Source of the DNA: Salegentibacter maritimus
Lineage (GTDB): Bacteria > Bacteroidota > Bacteroidia > Flavobacteriales > Flavobacteriaceae
Length of the DNA: 64,000 bases
Assembly: GCF_016236915.1 (NCBI RefSeq)
Contig: NZ_JAEHOK010000001.1
Coordinates: 186,001-250,000, forward strand
Direction: 5' to 3'
In this document: piece after piece, positions 45,329 to 54,191 of the stretch
How the letters are laid out: every line of letters starts with the position of its first letter
Numbering within the stretch: position 1 is the stretch's first letter
Made by a program: the position numbers and the translations under genes
The notes under the pieces: model-generated
What the model was told of the DNA's origin: nothing
What the model saw: the letters and a program-made list of their open reading frames with translations, nothing else
Databases searched by the model: none

Positions 45329-45721
45329 TTAAAGATAACTTGCGATTTCAGCAATATTGATTGTAAAAAAAATCCAGCCAAGAATAAGTAAAAGTCCGCC
45401 AAGTGGTGTTATTGGCCCTAAAACTTTTATTTTCCTTCCTGCTGAAGCGCTTAAGGTTAATCCATAAATACTAAAGGAAAACAAGAATATTCCTATAATA
45501 AAAAACCAGGCAATAAGCTGCTGGGAAACCCCGATAAACGGAAAAACAATTCCCAATATAATAAGCATAATCGCATGGTACATTTGATATTTTACGCCTG
45601 TCTCAAAACTTGTTAACTGGTCTTCAGAAAAACGTTTTTTTAAAGCGTGTGCTCCAAAAGCTCCAAAAACAACCGCAAGTGTGCCGTAGATTCCACCAAT
45701 TATAAGTACAAATTCTTTCAT
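45329..45721 (-). CDS. DUF423 family membrane protein
   Basis: 130 residues, four membrane helices. The start FVLIIGGIYGTLAVVFGAFGAHALKKRF (about 5-32, in part) with GAFGAHAL, and GVKYQMYHAIMLI, define DUF423 (YgdD-like). LGPITPLGGLLLILGW sits near the C-terminus. Function unknown. It is downstream of carB but separated by a terminator and a dispersed palindrome. Confidence 0.92.
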   Translation of the reverse strand: MKEFVLIIGGIYGTLAVVFGAFGAHALKKRFSEDQLTSFETGVKYQMYHAIMLIILGIVFPFIGVSQQLIAWFFIIGIFLFSFSIYGLTLSASAGRKIKVLGPITPLGGLLLILGWIFFTINIAEIASYL

Positions 45722-45762
45722 AAATATTTTTTAAAGGCTAATAGGTTAACTACTTAAATTAG

Positions 45763-45798
45763 AAAAACCTACAAGATATTAAAATCTTGTAGGTTTTT
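45763..45798 (-). terminator. Hairpin terminator downstream of carB
   Basis: AAAAACCTACAAGAT (45763-45777) pairs perfectly with ATCTTGTAGGTTTTT (45784-45798) over 15 bp with a 6-nt loop, and U-rich transcript follows on the minus strand. It lies between carB and DUF423 and would end the carB message. Confidence 0.85.
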
Positions 45799-45830
45799 GG
45801 TTTATTGTGTTGTCTAAAAAGATCCGGCTT

Positions 45831-45897
45831 CGTCAAGCTTAACTTGTTTCAGCTTCTAGCATGTTTGAACTTTCAATGAAACAAGTTCAGAATGACG
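45831..45897. repeat. Dispersed palindrome, intact copy
   Basis: CGTCAAGCTTAACTTGTTTC (from 45831) and GAAACAAGTTCAGAATGACG (to 45897) form an imperfect hairpin of about 20 bp per arm. Same family as 20089-20197 and 62838-62854. Confidence 0.65.
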
Positions 45898-45942
45898 ATT
45901 TATAAAATCTTTTCAGATGGCCTATTCTTTAAATACTATTTC

Positions 45943-48795
45943 TTATTTACTCAAATACATTTTTCTTCTACTGTAAAGCTCATAAAATGCATCATCCCTA
46001 AGACTATCTATAAAAAGAATACTTTCTCCGGTACTCTTCATCTCTGGCCCAAGTTGTTTATTCACTTTATGGAACTTATTAAAAGAGAAAACCGGTTGTT
46101 TTATAGCGTAGCCTTCTAACTGCGGATTAAAGTTGAAATCTTTAACTTTCTTCTCACCCAGCATTACTTTAGTAGCATAGTTTACATAGGGTTCTTTATA
46201 TGCCTTAGCTATAAATGGAACCGTTCTGGATGCCCTTGGGTTAGCCTCTATAATATAAACCTTATCATCTTTTATGGCAAACTGAATATTGATTAAGCCC
46301 ACCGTATTAAGTGCTAAAGCAATTTTACGGGTATGATCTTTAATTTGCTCCATTACCAGGTCTCCAAGATTAAATGGAGGTAGCAGCGCATTAGAATCTC
46401 CCGAGTGAACCCCACAAGGTTCAATATGCTCCATAATTCCTATAATTTGTACATCTTCGCCATCACAAATCGCATCTGCTTCAGCTTCAATGGCACCATC
46501 CAGATAGTGGTCTAACAATAATTTATTATTCGGAATTTTTCGAAGTAAATCTACTACTGTTTCTTCCAGCTCATCTTTGTTGATCACAATTTTCATTCCC
46601 TGCCCTCCTAATACATAAGAAGGTCTTACCAGGATAGGGAAATCCAGGTCATCGGCAAGTGCCAGGGCTTCATCTGCAGTTTCGGCAGTACCAAATTCAG
46701 GGTAAGGAATGTTATTTTCCTGAAGCAGTTTAGAGAAGCTTCCTCTATCTTCGGCCAGATCCAGCGCTTCGTAACTGGTTCCCATAATTTTAATACCGTA
46801 ACGCTCTAATTTTTCAGCAAGCTTTAAAGCAGTTTGGCCTCCAAGCTGTACAATTACCCCTTCCGGTTTTTCGTGACGAATTATATCGTAGATATGCTCC
46901 CAGAAAACAGGTTCGAAATAAAGTTTATCGGCTACGTCAAAATCTGTAGAAACCGTTTCGGGGTTACAGTTAATCATTATCGTTTCATAACCACACTCCG
47001 ATGCCGCTAAAACACCGTGCACACAACTATAATCAAACTCAATTCCCTGGCCAATTCGGTTAGGACCAGAGCCCAATACTACAATTTTCTTCCTGTCGCT
47101 AACCTTGCTTTCGTTATCTACATATCTTTTGCCATCTGGCGTTTCAATTTCAGCTTCGAAAGTAGAATAGTAATAAGGAGTTTCGGCCTTAAACTCGGCT
47201 GCACAGGTATCTACCAGTTTATACACCCGGTTTATTCCTAAATCTACCCTTTTATTATAAACTTCACTCTCTAAACAGTCAAGCATATGGGCTATTTGTC
47301 TATCGGCAAAACCTTTTTGTTTGGCTTCCAGTAATAACTCTTTAGGTAGAGAATCTTTATCAAATTTTGAAATTTCTACATCCAGCGCATAAAGTTCTTC
47401 ATACTGGCGCAGGAACCACATATCTATTTTAGTGATCTCGTGAATTCGGCTTAATGGAATTCCGGCCTTAATCGCATCATAAATTACAAACACACGATCC
47501 CAGCTGGCATAAGTAAGTTTTTCTATAATTTCGTCGTACTTGGTATAGCTTTTTCCATCTGCTCCAAGTCCGTTTCTCTTAATCTCCAGAGATTGTGTAG
47601 CTTTATGCAGTGCTTCCTGGAAAGAACGACCTATTCCCATTACCTCTCCTACAGATTTCATTTGTAGGCCTAAAGTACGATCTGCTCCTTCAAATTTATC
47701 GAAATTCCAACGTGGAATCTTTACGATCACATAATCTAAAGTAGGTTCAAATAACGCCGATGTTGACTTTGTAATTTGGTTTTCCAGTTCATCTAAGTTA
47801 TAGCCTATAGCAAGTTTTGATGCAATTTTTGCAATTGGATATCCGGTTGCTTTAGAAGCCAAAGCCGATGACCTTGAAACCCTTGGGTTAATTTCTATGG
47901 CTATAATATCTTCTTTTTCGTCTGGACTTACCGCAAACTGCACGTTACACCCACCGGCAAAATCTCCAATGCTGCGCATCATTTTTATTGCCATATCACG
48001 CATACGCTGGTAGGTAGAATCGCTAAGCGTCATAGCCGGTGCAACCGTAATTGAATCTCCGGTATGAATCCCCATAGGGTCCATATTTTCTATAGAACAA
48101 ATAATAACCACATTATCGTTCTTATCCCTAAGCAATTCCAGCTCATACTCTTTCCAACCTAAAAGCGCTTTATCTATTAACACCTCGTGAATTGGTGATG
48201 CCTCGAGCCCATAGGTAAGCATTTCATCAAATTCTTCGGGACCGTGAACAAATGAAGCACCACTACCACCCAGGGTAAAAGAAGCACGAATTACTAATGG
48301 AAAACCAAATTCCTGTGCTACTTCTTTCCCTTCAAGATAAGAAGTTACCGTTCTTGCCGGTGCCACGGGAACTCCAATTTCACCCATAAGTTGCTTAAAC
48401 TTATCCCGGTCTTCGGTAATGTTTATGGCGTCTATATCTACACCAATAAGTTTGATTCCAAAATCTTCCCAAATTCCCTTTTCATCGGCTTCAATACACA
48501 GGTTAAGTGCAGTTTGTCCACCCATAGTAGGCAAAACAGCATCTATGTTTGGATGTTTTTTAAGAATTTCAATAATAGATTTGGTCGTTAAGGGCTTTAG
48601 ATAAACGTGATCTGCCATAGACGGATCGGTCATTATCGTTGCCGGATTAGAATTAAGCAGGATAGTCTCTATACCATCTTCACGTAATGAACGCAAAGAT
48701 TGGGTTCCTGCATAATCAAATTCACAGGCCTGACCAATAATAATAGGCCCTGAGCCAATAATAAGAATACTTTTAAGGTTGTTGTTTTTAGGCAT
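45943..48795 (-). CDS. carB: Carbamoyl-phosphate synthase large subunit
   Basis: Makes carbamoyl phosphate from bicarbonate, ammonia (from CarA) and two ATP, for pyrimidine and arginine synthesis. Two ATP-grasp halves are visible: IGSGPIIIGQACEFDYAG at the start, PAMTLSDSTYQRMRD and EINPRVSRSSALASKATGYP in the first, GSGPNRIGQGIEFDYS and IEANPRASRTVPFIAKA in the second. At 950 residues it ends about 120 residues earlier than the 1073-residue E. coli enzyme. It lacks the C-terminal MGS-like allosteric domain. carA is not in the window. Confidence 0.96.
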   Translation of the reverse strand: MPKNNNLKSILIIGSGPIIIGQACEFDYAGTQSLRSLREDGIETILLNSNPATIMTDPSMADHVYLKPLTTKSIIEILKKHPNIDAVLPTMGGQTALNLCIEADEKGIWEDFGIKLIGVDIDAINITEDRDKFKQLMGEIGVPVAPARTVTSYLEGKEVAQEFGFPLVIRASFTLGGSGASFVHGPEEFDEMLTYGLEASPIHEVLIDKALLGWKEYELELLRDKNDNVVIICSIENMDPMGIHTGDSITVAPAMTLSDSTYQRMRDMAIKMMRSIGDFAGGCNVQFAVSPDEKEDIIAIEINPRVSRSSALASKATGYPIAKIASKLAIGYNLDELENQITKSTSALFEPTLDYVIVKIPRWNFDKFEGADRTLGLQMKSVGEVMGIGRSFQEALHKATQSLEIKRNGLGADGKSYTKYDEIIEKLTYASWDRVFVIYDAIKAGIPLSRIHEITKIDMWFLRQYEELYALDVEISKFDKDSLPKELLLEAKQKGFADRQIAHMLDCLESEVYNKRVDLGINRVYKLVDTCAAEFKAETPYYYSTFEAEIETPDGKRYVDNESKVSDRKKIVVLGSGPNRIGQGIEFDYSCVHGVLAASECGYETIMINCNPETVSTDFDVADKLYFEPVFWEHIYDIIRHEKPEGVIVQLGGQTALKLAEKLERYGIKIMGTSYEALDLAEDRGSFSKLLQENNIPYPEFGTAETADEALALADDLDFPILVRPSYVLGGQGMKIVINKDELEETVVDLLRKIPNNKLLLDHYLDGAIEAEADAICDGEDVQIIGIMEHIEPCGVHSGDSNALLPPFNLGDLVMEQIKDHTRKIALALNTVGLINIQFAIKDDKVYIIEANPRASRTVPFIAKAYKEPYVNYATKVMLGEKKVKDFNFNPQLEGYAIKQPVFSFNKFHKVNKQLGPEMKSTGESILFIDSLRDDAFYELYSRRKMYLSK

Positions 48796-48851
48796 TTTTT
48801 GTAAATTGTAGCATATTAAACTTAAAAATAAGGAAGCGCTTGGATATAAAA

Positions 48852-48881
48852 AAAGGCGTTACTAAAAAAAGTAACACCTTT
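48852..48881 (-). terminator. Hairpin terminator after rpmH
   Basis: AAAGGCGTTACT (48852-48863) pairs with AGTAACACCTTT (48870-48881) with one mismatch, 24 bp beyond the rpmH stop codon and upstream of carB. Confidence 0.75.
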
Positions 48882-48905
48882 AAATATTTTAAAAACTAAT
48901 TATCA

Positions 48906-49064
48906 TTAGTGCTTATGTCTGTTTTCAGAAGAGACAGATATTTTCTTTCTACCCTTAGCCCTTCTTCTGGCAAGGACTTTCCTTCCGTTTGCACTAGCCA
49001 TTCTTTCTCGAAAACCGTGCTTGTTCTTTCTTTTTCTCTTAGATGGTTGAAACGTTCTTTTCAT
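48906..49064 (-). CDS. rpmH: 50S ribosomal protein L34
   Basis: 52 residues beginning [18 protein letters not shown] and continuing [27 protein letters not shown] without break, the full L34 pattern. The frame is open upstream to 49133, but that part is not L34-like and covers the promoter, so the start is 49064. Other genes of the usual neighbourhood (rnpA, dnaA) are not adjacent here. Confidence 0.97.
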   Translation of the reverse strand: MKRTFQPSKRKRKNKHGFRERMASANGRKVLARRRAKGRKKISVSSENRHKH

Positions 49065-49122
49065 TTTAAATATCTTTAAATCTTCTGTATAATCGTTTTT
49101 TAGCTCTCTGTAAAACTGCGTG

Positions 49123-49152
49123 CAAATATACAAAGCTTTTTAACTATTACAA
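49123..49152 (-). promoter_or_regulatory. Promoter of rpmH
   Basis: On the minus strand TATATTTG (49130 down to 49123) fits TAnnTTTG, with TTG (49152 down to 49150) 19 bp upstream. The leader to the start codon is about 58 nt. Confidence 0.65.
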
Positions 49153-49185
49153 GAGGTATTTTAAATTATTTTTAATTGTTTTTGC

Positions 49186-49193
49186 TACCTTTG
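49186..49193 (+). promoter_or_regulatory. -7 element before the TPR-like membrane protein gene
   Basis: TACCTTTG fits TAnnTTTG, 23 bp before the start at 49217, in the divergent region shared with rpmH. Confidence 0.5.
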
Positions 49194-49216
49194 CCGCTTT
49201 AAAAATAAATACATTT

Positions 49217-49732
49217 ATGTTTAACAAGAATATCAAGTTAGTTTTAGCAGGAGCTGTATTAGGCGTTGCAATTTGGCAGTTTGTAGAAGGAAACATTGGA
49301 AATGGTATCATGTTTATACTTCTTTCCTTAATTTTTGTATTCCTGTATTTTAAAAACGAAATGATATTACTTGCTTTCTTACGCTTAAGAAAACAAGACT
49401 TCCCCGGAGCAAAAAAGTGGCTGGATAAAATAAAAAATCCGGAAGCTACCCTTACACAAAAACAACAAGGCTATTATTGGTATCTACACGGTCTTATGGT
49501 TTCACAAACAAATATTACCCAGGCTGAAAAATTCTTTAAACGCGCTATTAAATTAGGTCTTTCTATGGATCAGGATTTAGCCATGGCCAAACTTAATCTT
49601 GCCGGTATTGCGATGACCAAACGCCGAAAAAGAGAAGCAACCAATTTACTCGCCGAAGCTAAAAAGCTAGATAAACACGGCATGCTTAAAGACCAAATGA
49701 AGATGATGAAGCAACAAATGAAGAAAATCTAA
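49217..49732 (+). CDS. Membrane-anchored TPR-like protein
   Basis: 171 residues with two N-terminal membrane helices (LVLAGAVLGVAIWQF and GIMFILLSLIFVFLYF). A soluble helical part follows that reads like TPR units (GYYWYLHGLMVSQTNITQAEKFFKRAIKLGL without its middle; AMAKLNLAGIAMTKRRKREATNLL). The C-terminus is Met/Lys-rich (KMMKQQMKKI). Conserved in relatives as far as I recall, function unknown. Confidence 0.75.
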   Translation: MFNKNIKLVLAGAVLGVAIWQFVEGNIGNGIMFILLSLIFVFLYFKNEMILLAFLRLRKQDFPGAKKWLDKIKNPEATLTQKQQGYYWYLHGLMVSQTNITQAEKFFKRAIKLGLSMDQDLAMAKLNLAGIAMTKRRKREATNLLAEAKKLDKHGMLKDQMKMMKQQMKKI

Positions 49733-49872
49733 CTTTATTATAATTTTCGTTAATTTCTATTTTTATTGATAATTCAAAAGATTACAGCGCAAATATCGCC
49801 CTCTTATCGATAATATTTCAATGCCTTCTTCTACCGAAGTACTTTTGTTATATGTAGGCTAGAAGAACGTGC

Positions 49873-50442
49873 ATGAAACATTTTTTACTCTTTCTTTTTA
49901 TAATTTTCAGATTAAATATCCAGGCACAAACTGAAAAAAGCGATAAGCTTTACTTTTCTGATGCGCTTGCTATGCACTTACCTAAATATGCTGTAAAAGC
50001 AAAAGAAGCTTATAGGCATAGGGAGTTTAAAAAAGCAAAACACTTGTTCGACACGCTGGTAGAAACAAAATTAAAAGGAACTTATATAGATAATTTTAAA
50101 TTTTTAAACCTGAAAGATAAAACTGTTGCTTTATACGATTTTAAAAAGCCGGTTTACCTCTTAACTTATGTTTCCTGGTGTATTCCCGGCAAAGGAAAAA
50201 TTCCTGTCCTAAATGAGCTTGCTAAGAAATACCAGGATAAAATAGGTATTGCAATCTTATTTTGGGATACAAAACAAAAAGCTAATGAACATAAAAAGAA
50301 GTGTTTTTCACCATATAACTTATCGAAGGAAGCTTCTTTTAAACTTAATTACGAGGCTATTAATTCTGGCATAAGCAATAATTTGCTTGGAAAGTCAGGG
50401 CAAGAAGCTCCTGAAAATTTTAGGGAAATATCCCCACAATAG
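49873..50442 (+). CDS. Thioredoxin-like exported protein, probably degenerate
   Basis: 189 residues with a signal peptide (ending NIQAQ). Residues 75-135 read as a TlpA-like start (NFKFLNLKDKTVALYDF, YLLTYVSWCIPGKGKIPVLN, IGIAILFWDT), but the redox site is WCIPGKG, with only one Cys, and the region after about residue 140 lacks the cis-Pro and C-terminal strands of a thioredoxin fold. It ends with an unrelated-looking tail. It may be a shortened or frameshifted copy, or a non-redox family with this single Cys. The frame itself is open and uninterrupted. Confidence 0.5.
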   Translation: MKHFLLFLFIIFRLNIQAQTEKSDKLYFSDALAMHLPKYAVKAKEAYRHREFKKAKHLFDTLVETKLKGTYIDNFKFLNLKDKTVALYDFKKPVYLLTYVSWCIPGKGKIPVLNELAKKYQDKIGIAILFWDTKQKANEHKKKCFSPYNLSKEASFKLNYEAINSGISNNLLGKSGQEAPENFREISPQ

Positions 50443-50484
50443 AAATTGATCGTAAAGTCTATTAAAAAACATACTTTAACACCC

Positions 50485-51954
50485 TTAAAGTAAAGGAGCC
50501 CAAAGCCTCGCCAGTGCTTCCCTTATTTTTTCCGTTGAAGGGCGCTTTAACCAATCTTCTAAGATCAATTCGGTAGTTTCTTCAAGGTCAAAATTATACA
50601 CTTCAGTCATTTCTTGTGCCACCCTAGTATCATATAAAAAAGCATTGATTTCAAAATTTATATCAAAACTGCGATTATCAAGATTACAGGAGCCGATACT
50701 GGTTAGCACACCGTCTACCACCATAGTTTTGGCATGAACCATCCCTTTATGGTAATGATAAACCTGAACACCAGACTCCAGTAATTGCTCTATATAAGAA
50801 TTGGTAGCATAGCGCGCAATCACTGAATCTCCCTTTTCCGGAATAATAATCTTTACTTCAATACCAATTCGGCTGGCCATACAGAGCGCGGTAAGAATCT
50901 GATTGTTGGGAATAAAATAAGGTGTGGTAATATAAATATATTCTTCAGCCGTGTTAATTGCCGTTAGAATGGCTTCCATAATATTCTGCCAATCGGTATC
51001 AGGGCCACTGGCAGCAATTTGAACTGCTGTCCTTTCTGGTATTCCAATCTTCGGGAAAAACTCCTCTTCAACTTTTAAGACTTTTCCGCTAATAAAATTA
51101 AAATTAAGTAGAAATTGTGCCTGTAAAGATTTTACCGCATGCCCTTCCACTCTTAGATGTGTATCCCTCCAAAACAATTTTTCTTTTGGATTTTCTTCAA
51201 AATTCACATATTCATCACAAATATTAATGCCGCCAATAAAGCCTATATCACCATCTATAATGGCCATTTTTCTGTGATTACGATAATTTAATTTGCGTGT
51301 TAGATTTGGAAACCAAACCGGCATAAAAGGAAAAATTTCAATCCCATAGGATTTCATTTTCTTTACCGCTTTAGAGGAAAGCCTGCTAGCTACATAATCA
51401 TAACTAACCCTTACTTTCACCCCTTCTTCCGCTTTTTCGCAGAGCAATAAAATGAGTCGGTTTCCTATTCTACCGCTGTTAAAAATATAATATTCAATAT
51501 GAATATGATGCTTTGCCTTTTTAATATCTTCAAATAAGGCTGAAAACTTATTTTCGCCATTTATAAGAACCCTGACTTTATTTTTAAAGGTGACTGGCTT
51601 TTTTTGATTATTCTGAAGCAAACGAACCAGTTTCATTTTTTCCTCGATAGTACCTCTCCCACGATACTTCTCGATAAGTTCCTGCTCATTAAGTATTAAC
51701 TTTTCTTCCCAGCGCTGAATGATATTTTTATCATAAAGTTTCTTTCGGTTAAACAACTTACTTTTTCTAAATTCCTGGGCAAAAAAGTAATAGACCAAAA
51801 GGCCTATTACCGGTAGGGCTAATAATGCAAAAATTAGGGAAATACTTTTTACAGGCTCTCTAAAATGCATCAATTCGTAGCCAATCGTTATAAAAACGAT
51901 AAGGAAGTTGGCAGAAAGTAAGATCCACCAGATATTATCCAGGAAATAATTCAT
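50485..51954 (-). CDS. cls: Cardiolipin synthase
   Basis: 489-residue inner-membrane phospholipase D-type enzyme that joins two phosphatidylglycerols. It has two N-terminal helices (IWWILLSANFLIVFITIGYE, SLIFALLALPVIGLLVYYFF) and two HKD motifs, HRKMAIIDGDIGFIGG (with GINICDEY) and HAKTMVVDGVLTSIGSCN (with LDNRS). It ends ALARLWAPLL, as in the ClsA type. It begins immediately after the transglycosylase stop (0 bp gap), so they are co-transcribed. Confidence 0.94.
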   Translation of the reverse strand: MNYFLDNIWWILLSANFLIVFITIGYELMHFREPVKSISLIFALLALPVIGLLVYYFFAQEFRKSKLFNRKKLYDKNIIQRWEEKLILNEQELIEKYRGRGTIEEKMKLVRLLQNNQKKPVTFKNKVRVLINGENKFSALFEDIKKAKHHIHIEYYIFNSGRIGNRLILLLCEKAEEGVKVRVSYDYVASRLSSKAVKKMKSYGIEIFPFMPVWFPNLTRKLNYRNHRKMAIIDGDIGFIGGINICDEYVNFEENPKEKLFWRDTHLRVEGHAVKSLQAQFLLNFNFISGKVLKVEEEFFPKIGIPERTAVQIAASGPDTDWQNIMEAILTAINTAEEYIYITTPYFIPNNQILTALCMASRIGIEVKIIIPEKGDSVIARYATNSYIEQLLESGVQVYHYHKGMVHAKTMVVDGVLTSIGSCNLDNRSFDINFEINAFLYDTRVAQEMTEVYNFDLEETTELILEDWLKRPSTEKIREALARLWAPLL

Positions 51955-52905
51955 TTATTTCACAGCCGTATAAGAATTTTCTTCAGGAATCTTAATTTCA
52001 TATTCTTTTCTTGAGGCATTATTTAAATGCGCTTCCCTAAGCCAGGGATTATGGATCTTTAGGATTTTATAATTGATGTTAAAATGTTTCGCAAAATCAG
52101 CGAAATCATTCACCACGGTATCTACCTTTACAGTCCTTGTTGGAATATTTTTATAAAGATGCTTTTCTTCAAAATTAAAACCGTATTGCTCCGGATTGGT
52201 TAATATTTCTTTTAAAGCCAAAATCCTAAACATATAGCGGCCGGTTTCTGTGTTTAACAATAATTCGTAATAGTCATCTACCTTTTGGCGTTCCAATTGC
52301 CTTTCAACTCCCCTGTTCCCGGCATTATAAGCGGCAGCTGCCATTGTCCAGCTACCAAATTTTGCTTTAGACCTCTTAAGATAATCGGCGGCAACACGGG
52401 TAGATTTTTCAATATGGTAACGTTCATCTACATTATCATTTATTTCAAGGCCGTAATCTCTTCCGGTTCCTTTCATTATTTGCCAAAAACCTCTGGCACC
52501 GGCCGGAGAAACTGCCTGGGTTAAACCACTTTCTATCACGGCCAGGTATTTAAAATCGTCTGGAACACCTTCTTCCTTTAGAATAGGCTCTATAATTGGA
52601 AAGTATTTATTTGCCCTTTTTATTAAAAGCAAGGCATTAGATTGCCAGTAAGTATTCACCAGTAATTCCCTGTCCATTCTCTCATAAATGTCTGGATCAT
52701 CTAAAGGCACTTCTTCTCCGGCAAAATTTATATTTTCTGGCATCGGTAAAGCGTAAATATTGTAGTCTTTTACCGGCCTATCGTTTGCGTTGGTTTTTAC
52801 ATATTCCTGTATTTTGGAATTGGGGGCCTGTTGGGTTGCATTAACACTTACAAACACAATGGTAAGTAATCCCACTATTATTAAAGCAGATTTTAAAATT
52901 TTCAT
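51955..52905 (-). CDS. Lytic transglycosylase (SLT/MltD-like)
   Basis: 316 residues. A signal peptide (ALIIVGLLTIVFVSVNA) is followed by a transglycosylase SLT domain at about 115-240: catalytic Glu in YLAVIESGLTQAVSP, then AGARGFWQIMKGTGRDYGL, RVAADYLKR and AAAAYNAG. The end region (IPTRTVKVDTVVNDFADFAKHF) may be an incomplete LysM-like part. It cuts peptidoglycan glycan strands. Co-transcribed with cls just downstream. Confidence 0.93.
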   Translation of the reverse strand: MKILKSALIIVGLLTIVFVSVNATQQAPNSKIQEYVKTNANDRPVKDYNIYALPMPENINFAGEEVPLDDPDIYERMDRELLVNTYWQSNALLLIKRANKYFPIIEPILKEEGVPDDFKYLAVIESGLTQAVSPAGARGFWQIMKGTGRDYGLEINDNVDERYHIEKSTRVAADYLKRSKAKFGSWTMAAAAYNAGNRGVERQLERQKVDDYYELLLNTETGRYMFRILALKEILTNPEQYGFNFEEKHLYKNIPTRTVKVDTVVNDFADFAKHFNINYKILKIHNPWLREAHLNNASRKEYEIKIPEENSYTAVK

Positions 52906-52922
52906 AGCAATTATTTTTTATT

Positions 52923-53609
52923 TTATTTTTCTTCAATTTTTCCTGAAAGTATTAATTCAGGTAGGTACTTATTAAACCAACGGTAACGATTTAAAATCAT
53001 TATATGCGTACCGTTTTTAACATTGATATAATTTGAAATATATTTAGCGGGAAAAATCTCATCTTTATCCCCATGAATATGAACAATATCTTTTCGAGCT
53101 TTTGCACAACTCCATAAAACCATATTTTTTATGGCCCAGTCTAGATACCGTTGATTTCTAACCGAAAGATACTGTCTATACAGTTTTGCTCTTTTTTTTA
53201 TAAAGTCTCCCACCGCAATTTTCTCAAAATGGTCTACATAGTCTAATAAGCTTGTAGGTATAAGTTTAAATAAACCTGTACTTGCCGCATACCGCATACG
53301 TCTTGGCAACTCTGCCCTACATTTTACGCTAGAAACTATAATAAGCCGTTTTAAGTCTAGGCTTTTAGCCATTTCCTGCACAATAACCCCACCAAAAGAA
53401 ACCCCTATCAATACCGGATTTTCGTGTTTTACATATTTATTCATACGTAGGGCATAGCTTTTTAAGCTTTCGTCCTTTTTAGGAATAATCCATTCTAAAA
53501 AATGCATTTTAAAACGATCTTCGGGAAGTTTTATAAATTCAAAAATAGATGAATTTGCGGCCATTCCCGGCATAAAATAAACATGAATCAACTCTTTTTC
53601 ATTAGTCAT
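52923..53609 (-). CDS. Alpha/beta hydrolase family protein
   Basis: 228 residues. The nucleophile elbow reads GVSFGGVIVQEMA, the acid/His region IHGDKDEIFPAKYI with a later NGTHIMILNRY giving a candidate His. YFMPGMAANSSIF gives the oxyanion-loop region. Substrate unknown. It is 17 bp upstream of the transglycosylase gene on the same strand and may join that operon. Upstream, the gap 53610-53885 shows no gene. Confidence 0.85.
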   Translation of the reverse strand: MTNEKELIHVYFMPGMAANSSIFEFIKLPEDRFKMHFLEWIIPKKDESLKSYALRMNKYVKHENPVLIGVSFGGVIVQEMAKSLDLKRLIIVSSVKCRAELPRRMRYAASTGLFKLIPTSLLDYVDHFEKIAVGDFIKKRAKLYRQYLSVRNQRYLDWAIKNMVLWSCAKARKDIVHIHGDKDEIFPAKYISNYINVKNGTHIMILNRYRWFNKYLPELILSGKIEEK

Positions 53610-53885
53610 TTTAACAAGTATATAACACTCTCAATTAGCCTAAAACCGTAAATTTACTTATCAAAATTACTGCTAATTATTTGGCTTTCACAATTGAAAG
53701 ATTAAAAATAATATACAAATCCTCAAAGCCTTTTATTTTTATGATTCTTATCAGGATTTCAACTTTCAAAGCTTTATTTAACTACCTTTATATCAAGAAC
53801 TAAAAGTAACTTTTATTGGTCCATTTTTATTCTTATTTAGGATAACCTATACTGTTTTAAAATAGCTATCACAAAAAAAAGAGAA

Positions 53886-54191
53886 ATGATGAATGCTGAA
53901 GAAATTATAATTACCGACAACGAGTTCTTAAGACAATTTGAAACTACCATTAACGATCAACTTGCCACCATAGAATACTCTCAACAAGAACGAAAAATTT
54001 TTCTTACAAAAGTTTTTATGCCCGAGCCTTTAAAAGAACAGGGATATATGGATGCTTTTATTGAAGCCGTGCTGGAGGAAATAAAAGATCGAAACACGCG
54101 TGTAATGCCCACCAGCCCCGATATTGCTAAATTTATGAGAAAGAACAGGAGAAAATATAAAGACTTGTTACCGGTAGGAATTAATATTTAA
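53886..54191 (+). CDS. GNAT-related small N-acetyltransferase-like protein
   Basis: 101 residues. It follows the minimal COG2388/Gtn-like acetyltransferase layout: ATIEYSQQERKIFLTKVFMP, EPLKEQGYMDAFIEAVLEEIK (acetyl-CoA helix, in part) and RVMPTSPDIAKFMRKNRRKYKDLL at the end. The usual GxGxG/A of larger GNATs is reduced to KEQGYM. The start could be Met1 or Met2. Its 3' end overlaps the convergent mtaB by 4 bp. Target unknown. Confidence 0.7.
   Translation: MMNAEEIIITDNEFLRQFETTINDQLATIEYSQQERKIFLTKVFMPEPLKEQGYMDAFIEAVLEEIKDRNTRVMPTSPDIAKFMRKNRRKYKDLLPVGINI

Noticed and set aside
49065-49133. N-terminal extension of L34
   Set aside because: The extra 23 residues are not L34-like and would cover the promoter; the MKRTFQPS start is universal.
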